DNA of 64,000 nt, taken from positions 110,324,036 through 110,388,035 of the forward strand of contig CM043699.1 of NCBI GenBank assembly GCA_023935145.1, written 5' to 3'. Position 1 is the stretch's first letter. Every line of letters starts with the position of its first letter. Both the position numbers and the translations under genes were made by a program. Below are positions 33,501 to 44,029 of this stretch, piece after piece. Under the pieces are notes generated by a model. It saw only the letters and a program-made list of their open reading frames with translations. It ran no database searches and had not been told where the DNA came from. Source of the stretch: Bretschneidera sinensis (taxonomy: Eukaryota > Streptophyta > Magnoliopsida > Brassicales > Akaniaceae).

Positions 33501-34885
33501 GGCAGGGTTATATTATTTATTTTGTCCTTAGTAGAGTGTTGGATTAGATTTTTTTTTGCTTTCTGCACCTGGATTACCGAAAAAAGTGGTTACTATGACA
33601 TTGGCTTACTCATTCCTTAGACACATCATCCTTGTTACCACATGCAGGTGATATTAAATGACCCTTTCCTTGGCAAACGAGTTGAAGATGGCAACTTTTC
33701 TACTGTACCATTGAGGGATGAGTTCCTTGAAAATGCCCGCTTATTTATCTTTGAGACCTATTGCCGAATTCATCAGCGCATTGACATGGGGTAAGTGCTT
33801 ACTTCCTGAAATTGCATATTTCACTAGCTTCTTATGTGGTTCAACTGCATATCCTTGCTTCTGATTCCGATTTTGTTAGTCTACCTTCTCTCCCTTTACT
33901 TCACTGCATATCAACATTTTATTTATTGATATTAAGGGACTTCCTTGTCATCAACATTTGACAGAACATAAATATATTTATTTAGAAGTTATGATTGTAG
34001 TATAAAACTCCTCCAATACAACCCTTTGCCCTTTTCCATACGCTCCTTTCCTTGACACCTCGCTCCCCCTACAATAAGTTTTATATAAGTGAGGTGCTTA
34101 GATTTATTTTTTTTGCCCTTAATACTGTGAGCTATGAAAGCATTTGCTATACCTTCCGTTTTCTTGTATATGGTGTAAAATTTGGAATTTCCACCAAATA
34201 ATTTGCCTCACTTGCCTTAATATTATTGTAAGTTTACAACAATATGACATATCATGCTTATTAGAAAAAACAGTTTGGGCATATTTTTTTGAATATTATC
34301 TTTTGTGTCAAATTTTGCTCTTGTTGAAGTTTTATGAAAAGAAGTCCTTAATTTACTATCTTAATCCACACCCACCCCCCCCCCCCCCCCCCAAAAAAAA
34401 AAAAACAAGAAAAAGGTAAATATTGCTTTATTTTCTTCACTGTGCTGATTCAGATTGGTTTGCTTTTATTGGCAGAGTGCTTGCTGAGAAGTTGAATTTG
34501 AATTATGAGGAAGCTGAGAGATGGATTGTGAATCTTATCCGAGGCTCAAAACTTGATGCCAAGATTGATTCGGAGTCTAGAACTGTTGTCATGGAGGCCA
34601 ATCATCCCAATGTGTAAGACACAGATAGTAATTGCAGTGTCAATACGTGATAATGCTTTTTACTTGTTTCATTCTTGACCTTGATCTTTGCCCCCTCACA
34701 AGCTCTCTGACCTTCCCTTTCACCTCTGTTCGAATGCGTGTATTACTATTGTCCCAAGTTCAAAAGAATTTTTTGTTCTTTGTAGGTATGAGCAGTTGAT
34801 AGAACACACCAAGGCACTGTCAGGGCGTACGTACAAGTTAGTCAGTCAGGTCATAGAACATGCACAGCCACAGGCAGCTCGATAA
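30595..34885 (+). CDS. Eukaryotic translation initiation factor 3 subunit e (eIF3e / INT6)
   Basis: Eight coding exons: 30595-30817, 30930-31084, 31765-31992, 32090-32211, 33194-33413, 33648-33790, 34476-34613, 34786-34885. All introns are GT-AG and phases agree, giving 1,329 bp and 442 aa, the usual plant length (about 440). The N-terminus reads [20 protein letters not shown], with [15 protein letters not shown] downstream. The middle has [20 protein letters not shown] and the C-terminal PCI domain (about residues 220-395) includes [18 protein letters not shown] and [17 protein letters not shown]. eIF3e is a cytoplasmic scaffold subunit of eIF3, which brings the 43S complex to mRNA. In plants it also contacts the COP9 signalosome. 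The frame is intact and the gene is probably functional. A retrotransposon LTR ends 308 bp upstream. Confidence 0.96.
34370..34404. repeat. Poly(C)-poly(A) tract in eIF3e intron 6
   Basis: About 20 C followed by 12 A in the intron before exon 7. It is a length-variable tract prone to sequencing error. Confidence 0.9.
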
Positions 34886-35179
34886 GTTTGCTGGTGAAGT
34901 CCCCTGGGAAATATTTCAGTTTTGAGTTTTTGAAGTTTGCGTCCCTTGTGTTTAAGGCGTAGACTCAAAATTAGAGCAATTCTACATATTCAAAATCCTC
35001 AAATTAGAGTGAGAAAAATCATTAATTTTAAGTTTTTGTTTTTGATAAAGTTGTCTGGATTTACTAAAAGATTAGAATGTATCTTGCTTAGGCTATACTC
35101 GAGGAAATTTGTTTAATCCTAATTTGCTTATGTTCTCCCTTTTTGTCAATAGAGTGCAATAATTTGTCAATATTCGTGT
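34886..35179 (+). other. eIF3e 3' flank
   Basis: Probable 3' UTR and downstream sequence. It is AT-rich and no further gene is seen. No canonical AATAAA was pinned down. Confidence 0.5.
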
Positions 35180-35760
35180 AGGCATGTGTCATGGTCATGT
35201 GGACGGCATCATCTCACATTGGTTAAGTTGAGAAAGTGAATGAGCATATATAGCATGTTGGCAACTTTATCTATCAAGCTAGTCTTTTGGATTATTAAGT
35301 TCAACTCGTGACAAGTGATATCGAAGTTAACCCACATTTTCACATGGGATAGGAATATTGTCATATTAGTCTCACATTAGTGGGGCATTGGTTGACAAGG
35401 ATTGATTGGGAGAGAATGTCATCATCACACCAGTGTGTATTATATCGCATTGGTTAAGTAGCGAAAGTGAAGGTTGGCAACACCATATCAAGTTAATTGT
35501 TTGAGTTGGAGTTTAACTTGTGACACATGCACTCCAAAGGGGCGCGGGTTGACGAGAATTGATGGGCGAGACTGTCATGAACTTGTGGGTGTATATTATA
35601 TCACATTTGCTAAGGAAAGTAAATGGGTTTATATAGTAGGTTGGTAACTACGCATATCACATCGATTAAATAGGGAAAGTGAATCGAGTATAGTAGGTTG
35701 ATAACTTCAATTATCATGTTAGTTTTTTAAGTTGGAGTCTAACCCGTCACACATGAGACT
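35180..35760 (+). repeat. Degenerate TRIM-like repeat units
   Basis: Three or four decayed copies of a unit near 35210, 35445, 35600 and 35660. Each reads TATATCACATTGGTTAAGT-like, then a GAAAGTGAATGGG-like segment, then TATAGTAGGTTGGCAACT-like. Several are followed by AGTTGGAGTTTAACTCGTGA. The layout suggests LTRs of a second miniature LTR family in tandem. No clear primer site survives. Confidence 0.5.
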
Positions 35761-36203
35761 ACATATCTCGAGATGATATTGAAATTGATGTTAGAAGGTA
35801 GAATGGAAGTTTAAGGTTTCACTTTCTAGTGAATAAGAGCTGCTCTTACTTAGGAACTAACTCAGCTGGAGTAAACTCTTTCATAAAATTTAAGATTCTT
35901 GTTAGGCGTTTACAAATCTCTACACAACTTAATTGAGACTGATGACTGATGAGTCAAATGCAAAATGTATTTATTGAGAACTGCATCCTCTGTTTCATAT
36001 ATATGGCTTAGACTGATTCAAACATTTTAACCTAAATTTTGAGTCCAAGTAGGGGTAATCTGGAAACATTTGGCGTCCACCCTTTTTCTCACTTTTAAAT
36101 CTTTTATATCAAACAATGAAAAAGTGTTTTTTCACATTTTTTCCTTTATTTTTTTTTTCTTTACCAATCATAGCCTAAAAATCAGTTTAGAAGTTTTTTA
36201 TTA
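35761..36203. other. Intergenic DNA, no feature seen
   Basis: AT-rich, with a T-rich stretch just before element E. Confidence 0.5.
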
Positions 36204-36561
36204 TGATCCAAGAAATTAATTCAGATAAATTCTAGCAATTTTGAGTAGTCAGTCACTCCAAGGTTGCACTCGGTAAGATGAGATTCAAACTGATGAATTT
36301 CATTCATAATACTCTGGCCTTTTATAGGCGTTTACAAGCTTGCAATGAAATAGGAAATAACTGACCCACTTCACACGGACTAGTGCGTTATCAAATAACA
36401 ACCCACGTAACAAACCATAACCCATTACTGGGACAGCCCATTGACTTAGTCTAGACCTAACTGAATTAAAAACATGCATAACCGAAAATACCCTTTAAGA
36501 ATTAAAGTAACTCCCTAGCTTATGTAGCCCTACTTCACTTAAGCATTTTGGGCATGTAACC
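36204..36561 (-). repeat. Element E 3' LTR
   Basis: 358 bp. Its last plus-strand base is C where the partner LTR has A. On minus, GGGCTTGAGG just outside may be a weak polypurine tract. Confidence 0.88.
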
Positions 36562-36682
36562 TCAAGCCCTGCAGAAATAAATTCTCCCCTTCCACAAAGA
36601 AACTCATACTTAAATCAGCAAAGTTCCACTGAATAGTCCCCACACTTCTTAACCAATCTACCCCTAATACAACATCACACCC

Positions 36683-37150
36683 TCATAGGGTTAATAAGAA
36701 TAGATTGGCTAAAGTGTTACAGCTTTGCATCTTTAAAAAAACTGCCTTACAGCAACCAAGGCAAGGAAGGGTGTCCCCATTAGCAACTTGGACTGCCAAG
36801 TGGCCTTCCTCCACTAGTAGTTTTGCCCTTCTTGCTACAGTCACATCAATAAAACTATGTGTACTACCGGTATCAATGAGAACAATAACTGAACATGTAC
36901 CAATTTTCCCAACTAACCTCAAGGTTTTGGGAGAAAGTGCCTCTGCAATGGCATGCAAGGATATGCCCAATAGTTCAGCTTGTTGAACTGCAGGTATAGT
37001 CTCTGTATTAGGTTGGTTAAAGGTCTCTTCTTCTTCCCCTTCAAATTCCATTCCTTCCAGTAAGTATAGTTTGGGCCTACTGCATTTGTGTCCTTGGTGG
37101 TACTTTTCATCACAAAAATAGCACAGACCTTTTTCCCTTCTTTCCTGCAT
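36683..37150 (-). pseudogene. Element E zinc knuckle and aspartic protease
   Basis: Begins QERREKGLCYFCDEKYHQGH, a C-x2-C-x4-H-x4-C knuckle, followed by an acidic linker. The retropepsin motif VLIDTGSTHSFID lies near 36850 and a hydrophobic flap-like region follows (LAVQVANGDTLPCLGC). The frame stays open to 36683 and stops where RT would begin in a full Ty3/gypsy chromoviral-like element. The gap 37151-37444 between it and gag has stops, so no continuous Gag-Pro is made. Confidence 0.82.
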
Positions 37151-37444
37151 TTGGTTGGGACTTATACGCTTTATGGGATATGGGTTTCTTCTCTGAAATG
37201 GTGGGTTAGGTCTCGGGTTTTGGGGGGCTGGAAGTCTAAGTACTGGATTTGGGGCTGGTAATCTTGGTATGGGATTTTGTCCAGGTAATCTGAAAGGAGT
37301 GGGCTTGATTGAGGGTGTATAAAGGCTATTTTGGGCTTAAATGTTTCGGTAAGGGTACTGTTTTCTGGTTACTTCTTCTTCTTATAGCTGAGCCAAACCA
37401 AAAGCAGCAGCAAGAGTATTTGGTTTGAATATGGTAACAATAGT

Positions 37445-38119
37445 TCACAATTCATCTTTTAAACCACTTAGAAAAGTACTTATACGAAACTCTTCACTTA
37501 CCCCACTTATTTTGTTGGACAGGATCTCAAAAGCTGTTTGGTAATCCTCTACGCTCCCTATCTGCCTCAATTTGGTGAATGCACCCACTGGATCCTCGTA
37601 TGCCGAAGCCTCAAATCTGGTGCGAAGAGCCTCCAAGAAGTCACCCCATTTTGTCACTGGGCTTGATTCTTTCAGCCAATAGTACCAAGTCAGCGCCTTC
37701 CCTTCCATGTGAAAAGAAGCAATTTCCAGCTTGTGGTCCTCCGGAGTCTCAAAATAATTGAAGAACTGTTGCGCTTTCAAGATCCATTCGTTGGGATCTC
37801 CCCCATCGAAAAGAGGAAAATCCAACCAAAGAGATCGAGCCTGAATTCCCCTGTGTCCATCAAACAGAGGATTAGCATTTACTTTGACATTGTTAGAAGT
37901 CTCTTCCCCTGGGCTGAGTTTAGTTATAATTTGTACCAAGCTGTCATAGCTTGATTCCAAATTATTGAGTTGCTGCAACATACCTTCTATTAGCATTCCA
38001 TGCCTGGATTGCTCTTCCTTCAAGGCAGTGGTTACCCCTTGTAACTTGTTTACTGTTTTAGATAACTGTGATAGTCGTGTTCCCTCATCTATGTCGCAGA
38101 AATGCGGCTCTGATACCAA
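37445..38119 (-). pseudogene. Element E gag
   Basis: The 224-codon frame starts near the primer site. It has a coiled-coil-like N-terminus (LSQLSKTVNKLQGVTTALKE), then the gag domain with LDFPLFDGGDPNEWILKAQQ, FHMEGKALTWYYWLKE and WGDFLEALRTRFEASAYEDP. It ends FLSGLKDEL at a TGA. The same frame continues past the stop with TIVTIFKPNTLAAAFGLAQL, so the stop is a secondary mutation. An ATG at 38119 is used, but a start just inside the LTR cannot be excluded. Confidence 0.82.
38101..38119 (-). promoter_or_regulatory. Element E primer-binding site (tRNA-iMet)
   Basis: On minus, TTGGTATCAGAGCCGCAT follows the 5' LTR after TAATAAG. It is the standard plant initiator tRNA-Met primer complement. Confidence 0.88.
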
Positions 38120-38126
38120 CTTATTA

Positions 38127-38484
38127 TGATCCAGGAAATTAATTCATATAAATTCTGGCAATTTCGAGTAGCCTGTCACTCCAAGGTTGCACTCGGCAAG
38201 ATGAGATTCAAACTGATGAATTTCATTCATAATACTCTAGCCTTTTATAGGCGTTTACAGGCTTGCAAAGAAATAGGAAATAACTGACCCACTTCACACG
38301 GACTAGTGCGTTATCAAATAACAACCCACGTAACAAACCATGACCCATTACTGGGACAGCCCATTGACTTAGTCTAGACCCAACTGAATTAAAAACATGC
38401 ATAATCGAAAATACCCTTTAACAATTAAAGTAATTCCCTAGCTTACGTAGCCCTACTTCACTTAAGCATTTTGGGCATGTAACA
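38127..38484 (-). repeat. Element E 5' LTR
   Basis: 358 bp, ending GGCATGTAACA on plus. Partner of 36204-36561. Confidence 0.88.
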
Positions 38485-39351
38485 TTTTTTAACAATCGCA
38501 GTATGCTGATGTTGTGATAAAGTAGTTCCTGTATTTTGAGTGAAAATAAATTTGGTGTCCAGAAACATAAGAGCTCTATAAACTTGCATGATTCATCATA
38601 TTTAGAATCTCATGTGACTCAATTTCATCAAAACTCATGGGCAATAAAAGATTTTATTAGACTTTTTGCGTGAGAATCTCACGCATCATAAACATTCCTC
38701 TCAGAAACTGTAAACAGTCTAAGAAGGTCGTATATCGTGTCTTTTCAGCTTCTTTGTTAAACTAGTATAGTAATAATTTTTTCTTTTTCCATTTTAAATG
38801 GTGAAGAGAAAAAAAAGAATGAAAAAGATGAAGATAAATGGAATTTTTAATTGGTTTCAGCTTCTATAATTTAAGAAAATGATGCGATCAAATTTTATTG
38901 AAAAATACAAATGATCCATCTCCAAAACCATTAGTGGAGTTGATGAGGTAAAAAAAGTACGGAAATAAATTTGTAATTTTGTAATCATGAAAAAATATAT
39001 ATTTTAGGACAGTATTTTATTAAAATTTAATCTCTTGAAATATGATTAGGACATAATATTTGATCGATATTGAATTTCTTTAATTAAAGTATTAGAGTAA
39101 GATTAAGATTCTAATATTTTCTAATCCCCAAAATAGCTTGACTTCCCTTCTGATTTCCATAATAGCTTGATTTTTATTTTTTCATCTCTTATATCCTACA
39201 TCAGGAGTCCATCTACTGTCAATGCAAAACTTAACGCTATTGTTTGAAAATTTGAAGAGAAGATATGAATGGAAAAAAATGATCAAAATCGAGGAGCAAG
39301 TATACCTGTTATTTCAATGTTTTAAAAAAACACAACGCACTATTAATAGTT
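38485..39351. other. AT-rich intergenic DNA between elements E and F
   Basis: No reading frame or repeat pair recognised. Confidence 0.55.
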
Positions 39352-39356
39352 AAAAG

Positions 39357-40061
39357 TGTTGATGCCGTATATTGTTTGGTGCTGACGTGGCTAGTGAGTT
39401 GGTGTGGGCTGGGATCCGCGTGTCTTGTGAGCTTGGCTCGGCCCGGGGAGGTGATTCGGCCTAGGTCCTGCACAAGTGACAAGCACAAATTGAAGGCCCT
39501 CAGAAGGAGGGGAGGGGGAGACCTCCGAAGGCGCTCTGATGCTTAAGTTAGCAAGAATTCAAGGGAGGAGTCGCGGGTTCGAGAGAGGAACCGAGGACTC
39601 TTTAGAAAATCAAGTGGGGTGTGTGCGTGCGTTTACCTTCATTCCCCCCCTTGTTATGTCCATACCCTGGCCTTTTTATAGTCGTCTGCTGGTGGAGAGG
39701 ATATGATTGCGAGCCTAGGAGAGGGGACACCGTAGGGTGGCGGGCGGCCATAGGGTTGTGGAGTGGCTAGTCCCTGTAGGGTGGCTAGTGTTGATAGGGA
39801 AGATCTTAGTGTGGGTCGGCTGGGTCATTCTTCGCGGGTTTGGGGATTCTTGATGGGCCGTGGAGCATACTCGATTATTTGTCCGGGCCGGAATGTTCTT
39901 TGAGTCAGCTGGGCTGGATCACCCTTCCGGGGGTCCAAACTTAGCTGGGCCGTAGGTTTGAGACTGGTCTGGCATTTGCTTGGGCCAGAACAAACTTACC
40001 GAGCCTGGTGTTTGTTTAGGCCTTGGTGTCTGTTTGGGCCAGTGTTTTTTAGGCCCTATCG
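39357..40061 (-). repeat. Element F 3' LTR
   Basis: 705 bp, starting TGTTGATGCCG on plus. Its last base is G where the other LTR has A. It is CG-richer than its neighbours. Confidence 0.92.
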
Positions 40062-40076
40062 TAGGCCCCCCACTTC
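40062..40076 (-). promoter_or_regulatory. Element F polypurine tract
   Basis: On minus, AAGTGGGGGGCCTA directly precedes the LTR. It primes plus-strand synthesis. Confidence 0.78.
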
Positions 40077-41104
40077 CTGGAGTTCATTTATGTGTTCCAG
40101 GAAGTATTTCTTGGGCCGGGCTACTCATGGAGGTTGAGTGGGCTCGCCTGTGGATCGTCGTTTTATGGGAGACGGAAAGTTTTAGGGGATGATGAAGAGC
40201 CCTCTCCAGATCGCGAGGTCAATCAGTGGTTTAAGTGGTGCCCCTTGGGAAGCGAACCGTCATTCTTGGAAGGTAGGAAACTGCCTGGAGAAGCGAAGAG
40301 TCTTTCTCGAAAATCATGGGTTTGTTTCGTTTTCCATTTTTGGTATTTATTGTTTCGTGAAGTGTGTTTCCTCGCCTTATAAATAGGGTCCTCTGGCACT
40401 CTTTGTTTCAAACGGAAAAAGTGTGGTTTCAAAAATGAAGAGAGAAAAGCATTTTTTGAGGATTGCTATCACGGCACTTTAGTTGAGGTTCGGGTTTCTT
40501 CCTGACTCCGAATGGAGACACGGGCTTCTTCCAGACTCTGAAGGGAATAGAGAGAAGGGAGTGTTGTGTCTCTGAATGGTGGGATTCCCTCATGCCCTGG
40601 CTTACGAGGAACGGAAGAAGAAGAGGGGTGTGGCTGCAAACTCCTAGAAAGTTTAGAGTAAGGCTGCAGCTTCTCTTCCGGCGGTTCTTCTGGTGATAGC
40701 AAAATTAGGGGAAATGCTGTCACTAGTTTCTTGCAAGCTGGCGAGGGTTTTCCTGAACCTGGGGCTGATCATAGACAGCACTTTCAGTCTTAGGTTCGAC
40801 CCACGAAGTTTTAAGGTTCGCGCCGGGGGCTCTTCAGTCTGAAGTGGGTGAAGAAGTTCGTGACCGGTGCTGCCTGGAACTTTTTGATTTTCATTATCTT
40901 CTTTGTACTTCGAGGCCATTAGGGTCCTCTTTTATTTGTACTTCGAGGTCGTTAGTTGTAAATGGTTGTAATCCATTAACATCAGTAAATTACCCCTTTT
41001 TAAATATTCGTGTTTTTGTATGAAATCCTTTCTCTTGATACTTGTTTAAATTTGATGGCGAACTTAACGGGACGAAAAGAGGGAGGTCCAAAGCCCCCGT
41101 ATTT
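40077..41104 (-). other. Element F 3' untranslated region, no gene seen
   Basis: Short unsupported frames occur on both strands and none resembles a family I know. GC content is higher than in the surrounding host DNA. Confidence 0.5.
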
Positions 41105-41588
41105 GGAGATTCGACCGAGCGTTGACGGGGCTCGGATTTCCTGGAGAATTTGGCCGAGCGTGAGCAGAGCAGCTCATACGCTCGGACTTATTTGGAGATT
41201 CGACTGAGCGTTGATGGGGCTCGGATTTCCTGGAGAATTTGGCCGAGCGTGAGCAGAGTAGCTCATACACTCGGACTTATTTGGAGATTCGACCGAACGT
41301 TGACGGGGCTCGGATTTCCTGGAGAATTTGGCCGAGCGTGAGCAGAACAGCTCATACACTCAGACTTATTTGGAGATTCGACCGAGCGTTGACGGGGCTC
41401 GGATTTCCTGGAGAATTTGGCCGAGCGTGAGCAGAGCAGCTCATACGCTTGGACTTATTTGGAGATTCGACCGAGCGTTGACAGGGCTCGGATTTTCTGG
41501 AGAATTTGGCCGAGCGTGAGCAGAGCAGCTCATACGCTCGGACTTATTTGGAGATTCGACCGAGCGTTGACGGAGCTCGGATTTCCTA
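41105..41588. repeat. 89-bp tandem repeat array in element F
   Basis: Copies start with GGAGATTCGACCGAGCG-type sequence at 41105, 41194, 41283, 41372, 41461 and 41550 (the last partial), an exact 89-bp period. Each unit contains two inverted motifs: CCGAGC-N9-GCTCGG, and CCGAGCGTGAGC with its complement GCTCATACGCTCGG around a 6-nt loop. Because 89 is not a multiple of three, the frames running through it are by-products. Tat-lineage 3' regions are known to carry such arrays. Confidence 0.95.
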
Positions 41589-42031
41589 ACAGTCCTTGGC
41601 ACAAGGGTTTTCAGTCACTTTAGGCCTGCCAGATGGTCACGATTTTCTTCTGCGTGTGTGGGTTTTTTGGCCCACTTTAGGTCTATTAAGTAGATGCGAT
41701 GAATGGCGACGCTTGACAAGAATGGCGGCGTGTTAGTTTAAGTAGAGGTCGTGCCCTAGGGACAGCTGGCACCTACATTACAGGGCGACGCCTGAGGAAC
41801 CTGAAATGGCCCCTAGGAAACTGTAAAGGACGCATCCGTTCAACTGACATGTGACTTGATTACCTCGTTTTTGCTGCCATAACCCCTATAAGATGGGGTA
41901 TCCCCTCCCTTCAGTTTTCACTTCGCATTTTTGAGAGATTTTGAGGGTTTTGGTTCTCCTAGTGAGTCTGAGAGCGCTCGGCATTGCTTAAGAGTTTTTC
42001 ACTAAAAGTTTCCTCCTTTTATTGGTGAGTA
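41589..42031 (+). promoter_or_regulatory. Putative promoter and leader of the antisense gene in F
   Basis: About 440 bp between the tandem array and the antisense ATG. CCCTATAAGATGG near 41885 is a TATA-like box, followed by a T-rich leader. The assignment is inferred from position only. Confidence 0.35.
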
Positions 42032-43883
42032 ATGTCTGTCGGTAGTGAGTCTAGTGGAGCCCTGTCTAGAGAGCTGGGTGAAGCTATGGGTGTTTCGTCC
42101 AGCGAAGGGGTTGCTTCTCGTGAAGCAACTTTTTGGGGTGTAGGCCGGGCCTTAGTCCCGTACGCGAGAGACAGAGGGGAGGAGCAAGGGTCCGAATCAT
42201 CAGGGGGAGAGGAGGACCTAGCCCTTGCATCTATGAGGGATGAGGCCCGAGACACAGAGAGAGAGGAATGGGTGTTCGAAGCGAACACCGTTCCTAGTAC
42301 TGTGGCAGGATCCAACCTTTTAAGGATGAGGGTTAAATATAGGATCCCCATGGATTTTAACATGAGGGCCCCCGAGGGTGGAGAGAGAGCTTGCGATGTT
42401 CTGTCCAGCCGGCAACCGTTTGAGCTGTGCCTCTACGAGCATCAGCTTAAGGCAGGGCTCAGGCTTCCTCTCCACCCGTTCATCTGCTTAATACTTAGAT
42501 ACTTCGGTATTGTGTTAAGCCAGTTGGTGCCCAATTCGGTTCGACTGATTCTGGCATTCATTGTCGTGTGCCAGGAGGTAAGGGGTGATGAACATAAACG
42601 TGTTCAAAGCCCATTTTCAGCTAGCCCGGTTAGGTCACTCGGGCTGGGTCATCGTCAGTTCGAGGCGGGGGAAGAGCATTCTAAAGGAGAAGCCTTCCTC
42701 AATCAAGGGATGGAAGGGGGGCTTCTTCTTTGTTCAATCTGCCGAAAGTTTCGACGTTCCCCTCACTTGGGGCTTGGAGCGTGTTGGCAAATGCAAGAGG
42801 CCACACCTCTCCCTTCGAGAGGAGGAAACTCTGAGGGCAATGTTGGACGCGCCCTTGGAGATCGATGTTCTTGGAGACAATGAGGAACTCCACAGGCGCG
42901 GCCTGTGCCCTCCTCGCCTTCCCTCGAGCCTCTTCCATGGTAGTCGCTGGCTCGTCGACATATAGGAATTTTTATTTATTTTTTCAAGTTTTTAATGTCC
43001 CTTCTTTTTTTGTGCAGATATGGAGATAGCGGCGATGGCCAAGCAGCTGGCTCGCGAGAAGAAGAGGGCAGCCGAAGCTAGTGGTTTTGGGCAGAGAAAG
43101 AAGGCTAAGGTTCCGACCGTGGCTCCGATGCCGGTGGATAGCCCTCCCAGGCCTTCAGTGGATCCTTCTCCTTCAGTGGCTCCCTTGCCTCGGGAAGGAT
43201 CTGAGATGGCTTCTCTTTTCACTCCTCAGTGGGCTCTGAGAATGGATGACTCAGTGTTTACCAGCACCAAGGTCGCTCGAGAGCATTTGGTGCTAGGGAT
43301 CCCTCCTCGCGATAAGATGGAGATTCTATCGAAGCCCTTAGAGTTGCTCTGTTCAGCGGCGGAGGTTACTTCCTCTCAAGCCGGGGTTCTTCATGGGATG
43401 TTTTCCCGGTGTACCTTGGAGATAGCGGACCGCTTGTCCAAGACCGAGCTTAAGCTGAAGGAGTCTGAGGATATTGCGCATGACCTGACCATTTCCCTTG
43501 AGACATCGAAGAGGGAGAGGGAATAGGCAATTTTTGACAGGGATCATCACCGTCGGACTGCAGAGGTCCTGAGAGAGGAGCTAGATGAAGTTCGACGTTG
43601 TTCCGCGGAAAAAGAGGCTTCTCTAACGAAGGAAGGGGCAGTTCAGTACCTCGAAGGTTTCGAGGAAGCTAAGAGGAGGGTGACGCTCCTTTTCCCGGGG
43701 TTGGACTTCCCAGGTCTCGATCTGGCGAGCGACTCCGGTGCCTCTAGTGCGGATTCTTCAGGAGGAGAAGGTGGTGCAGCTGTCAAGGCTGGGGGTCAGG
43801 ATGGCCCAAGTGAAGCCTTGCCTGCCCCAAGTGGCGAGGTGGGGGAAGTGCAAGCTGGAGGGGAAAGCGAGGCCCAGTCCTAA
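42032..43883 (+). pseudogene. Antisense extra ORF of element F (gypsy-type 'transposase_28'-like aORF)
   Basis: It lies opposite to pol, between the tandem array and the integrase end. The first part starts MSVGSESSGALSRELGEAMG and includes PEGGERACDVLSSRQPFELC and LPLHPFICLILRYFGIVLSQ, then PNSVRLILAFIVVCQE. A frameshift near 42590 leads to NVFKAHFQLARLGHSGWVIV, FFFVQSAESFDVPLTW and LREEETLRAMLD. A T-rich GTGCAG acceptor at about 43018 suggests an intron before the third part (43020-43883). That part is a KR-rich segment, then a charged helical region ending in an acidic G/E-rich tail, with one TAG at 43526. The pattern matches the extra ORFs of Tat-lineage elements; their function is unknown. 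Confidence 0.72.
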
Positions 43884-44029
43884 GCTGAATAAGAGGTTTT
43901 TGGGGCCTCGATTGTACCCAAATAGTTCTCTGTATTAAAGGCCAACAGTGCCTTCTCTTTGTATCTTTCTTCCTATGAATGAAGTAAAGAAGTTTCGAAA
44001 TTTCAAATTCTTTATTTATTTTCGTGCTT

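Larger units (their letters stand above)
36204..38484 (-). mobile_element. Element E: short LTR retrotransposon with gag and protease only (TR-GAG-like)
   Basis: Two 358-bp LTRs (36204-36561 and 38127-38484) with about 17 differences by eye, roughly 95% identity. On minus they start TGTTACATGCCC and end TTGGATCA or CTGGATCA. A tRNA-iMet primer site (TGGTATCAGAGCC) lies 8 nt inside the 5' LTR. The 1.57-kb interior encodes gag, a zinc knuckle and protease and has no room for RT, RNase H or integrase. The flanks are T-rich and a clean target duplication cannot be called: LTR-like identity extends 6 bp past the TG, so the exact ends are uncertain. Confidence 0.85.

Noticed and set aside
33147..33620. 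157-codon frame spanning an eIF3e exon
   Set aside because: Only 33194-33413 is exon. The rest is intron read-through with clear GT-AG borders.
39980..40919. Several 65-96 codon frames in the F 3' region on both strands
   Set aside because: No recognisable domain, overlapping on both strands, and explained by the higher GC content of this segment.
41150..41623. Series of near-identical 60-68 codon frames in the 89-bp array
   Set aside because: The 89-bp period is not a multiple of three, so no continuous protein can be encoded. Each frame dies after about two units.
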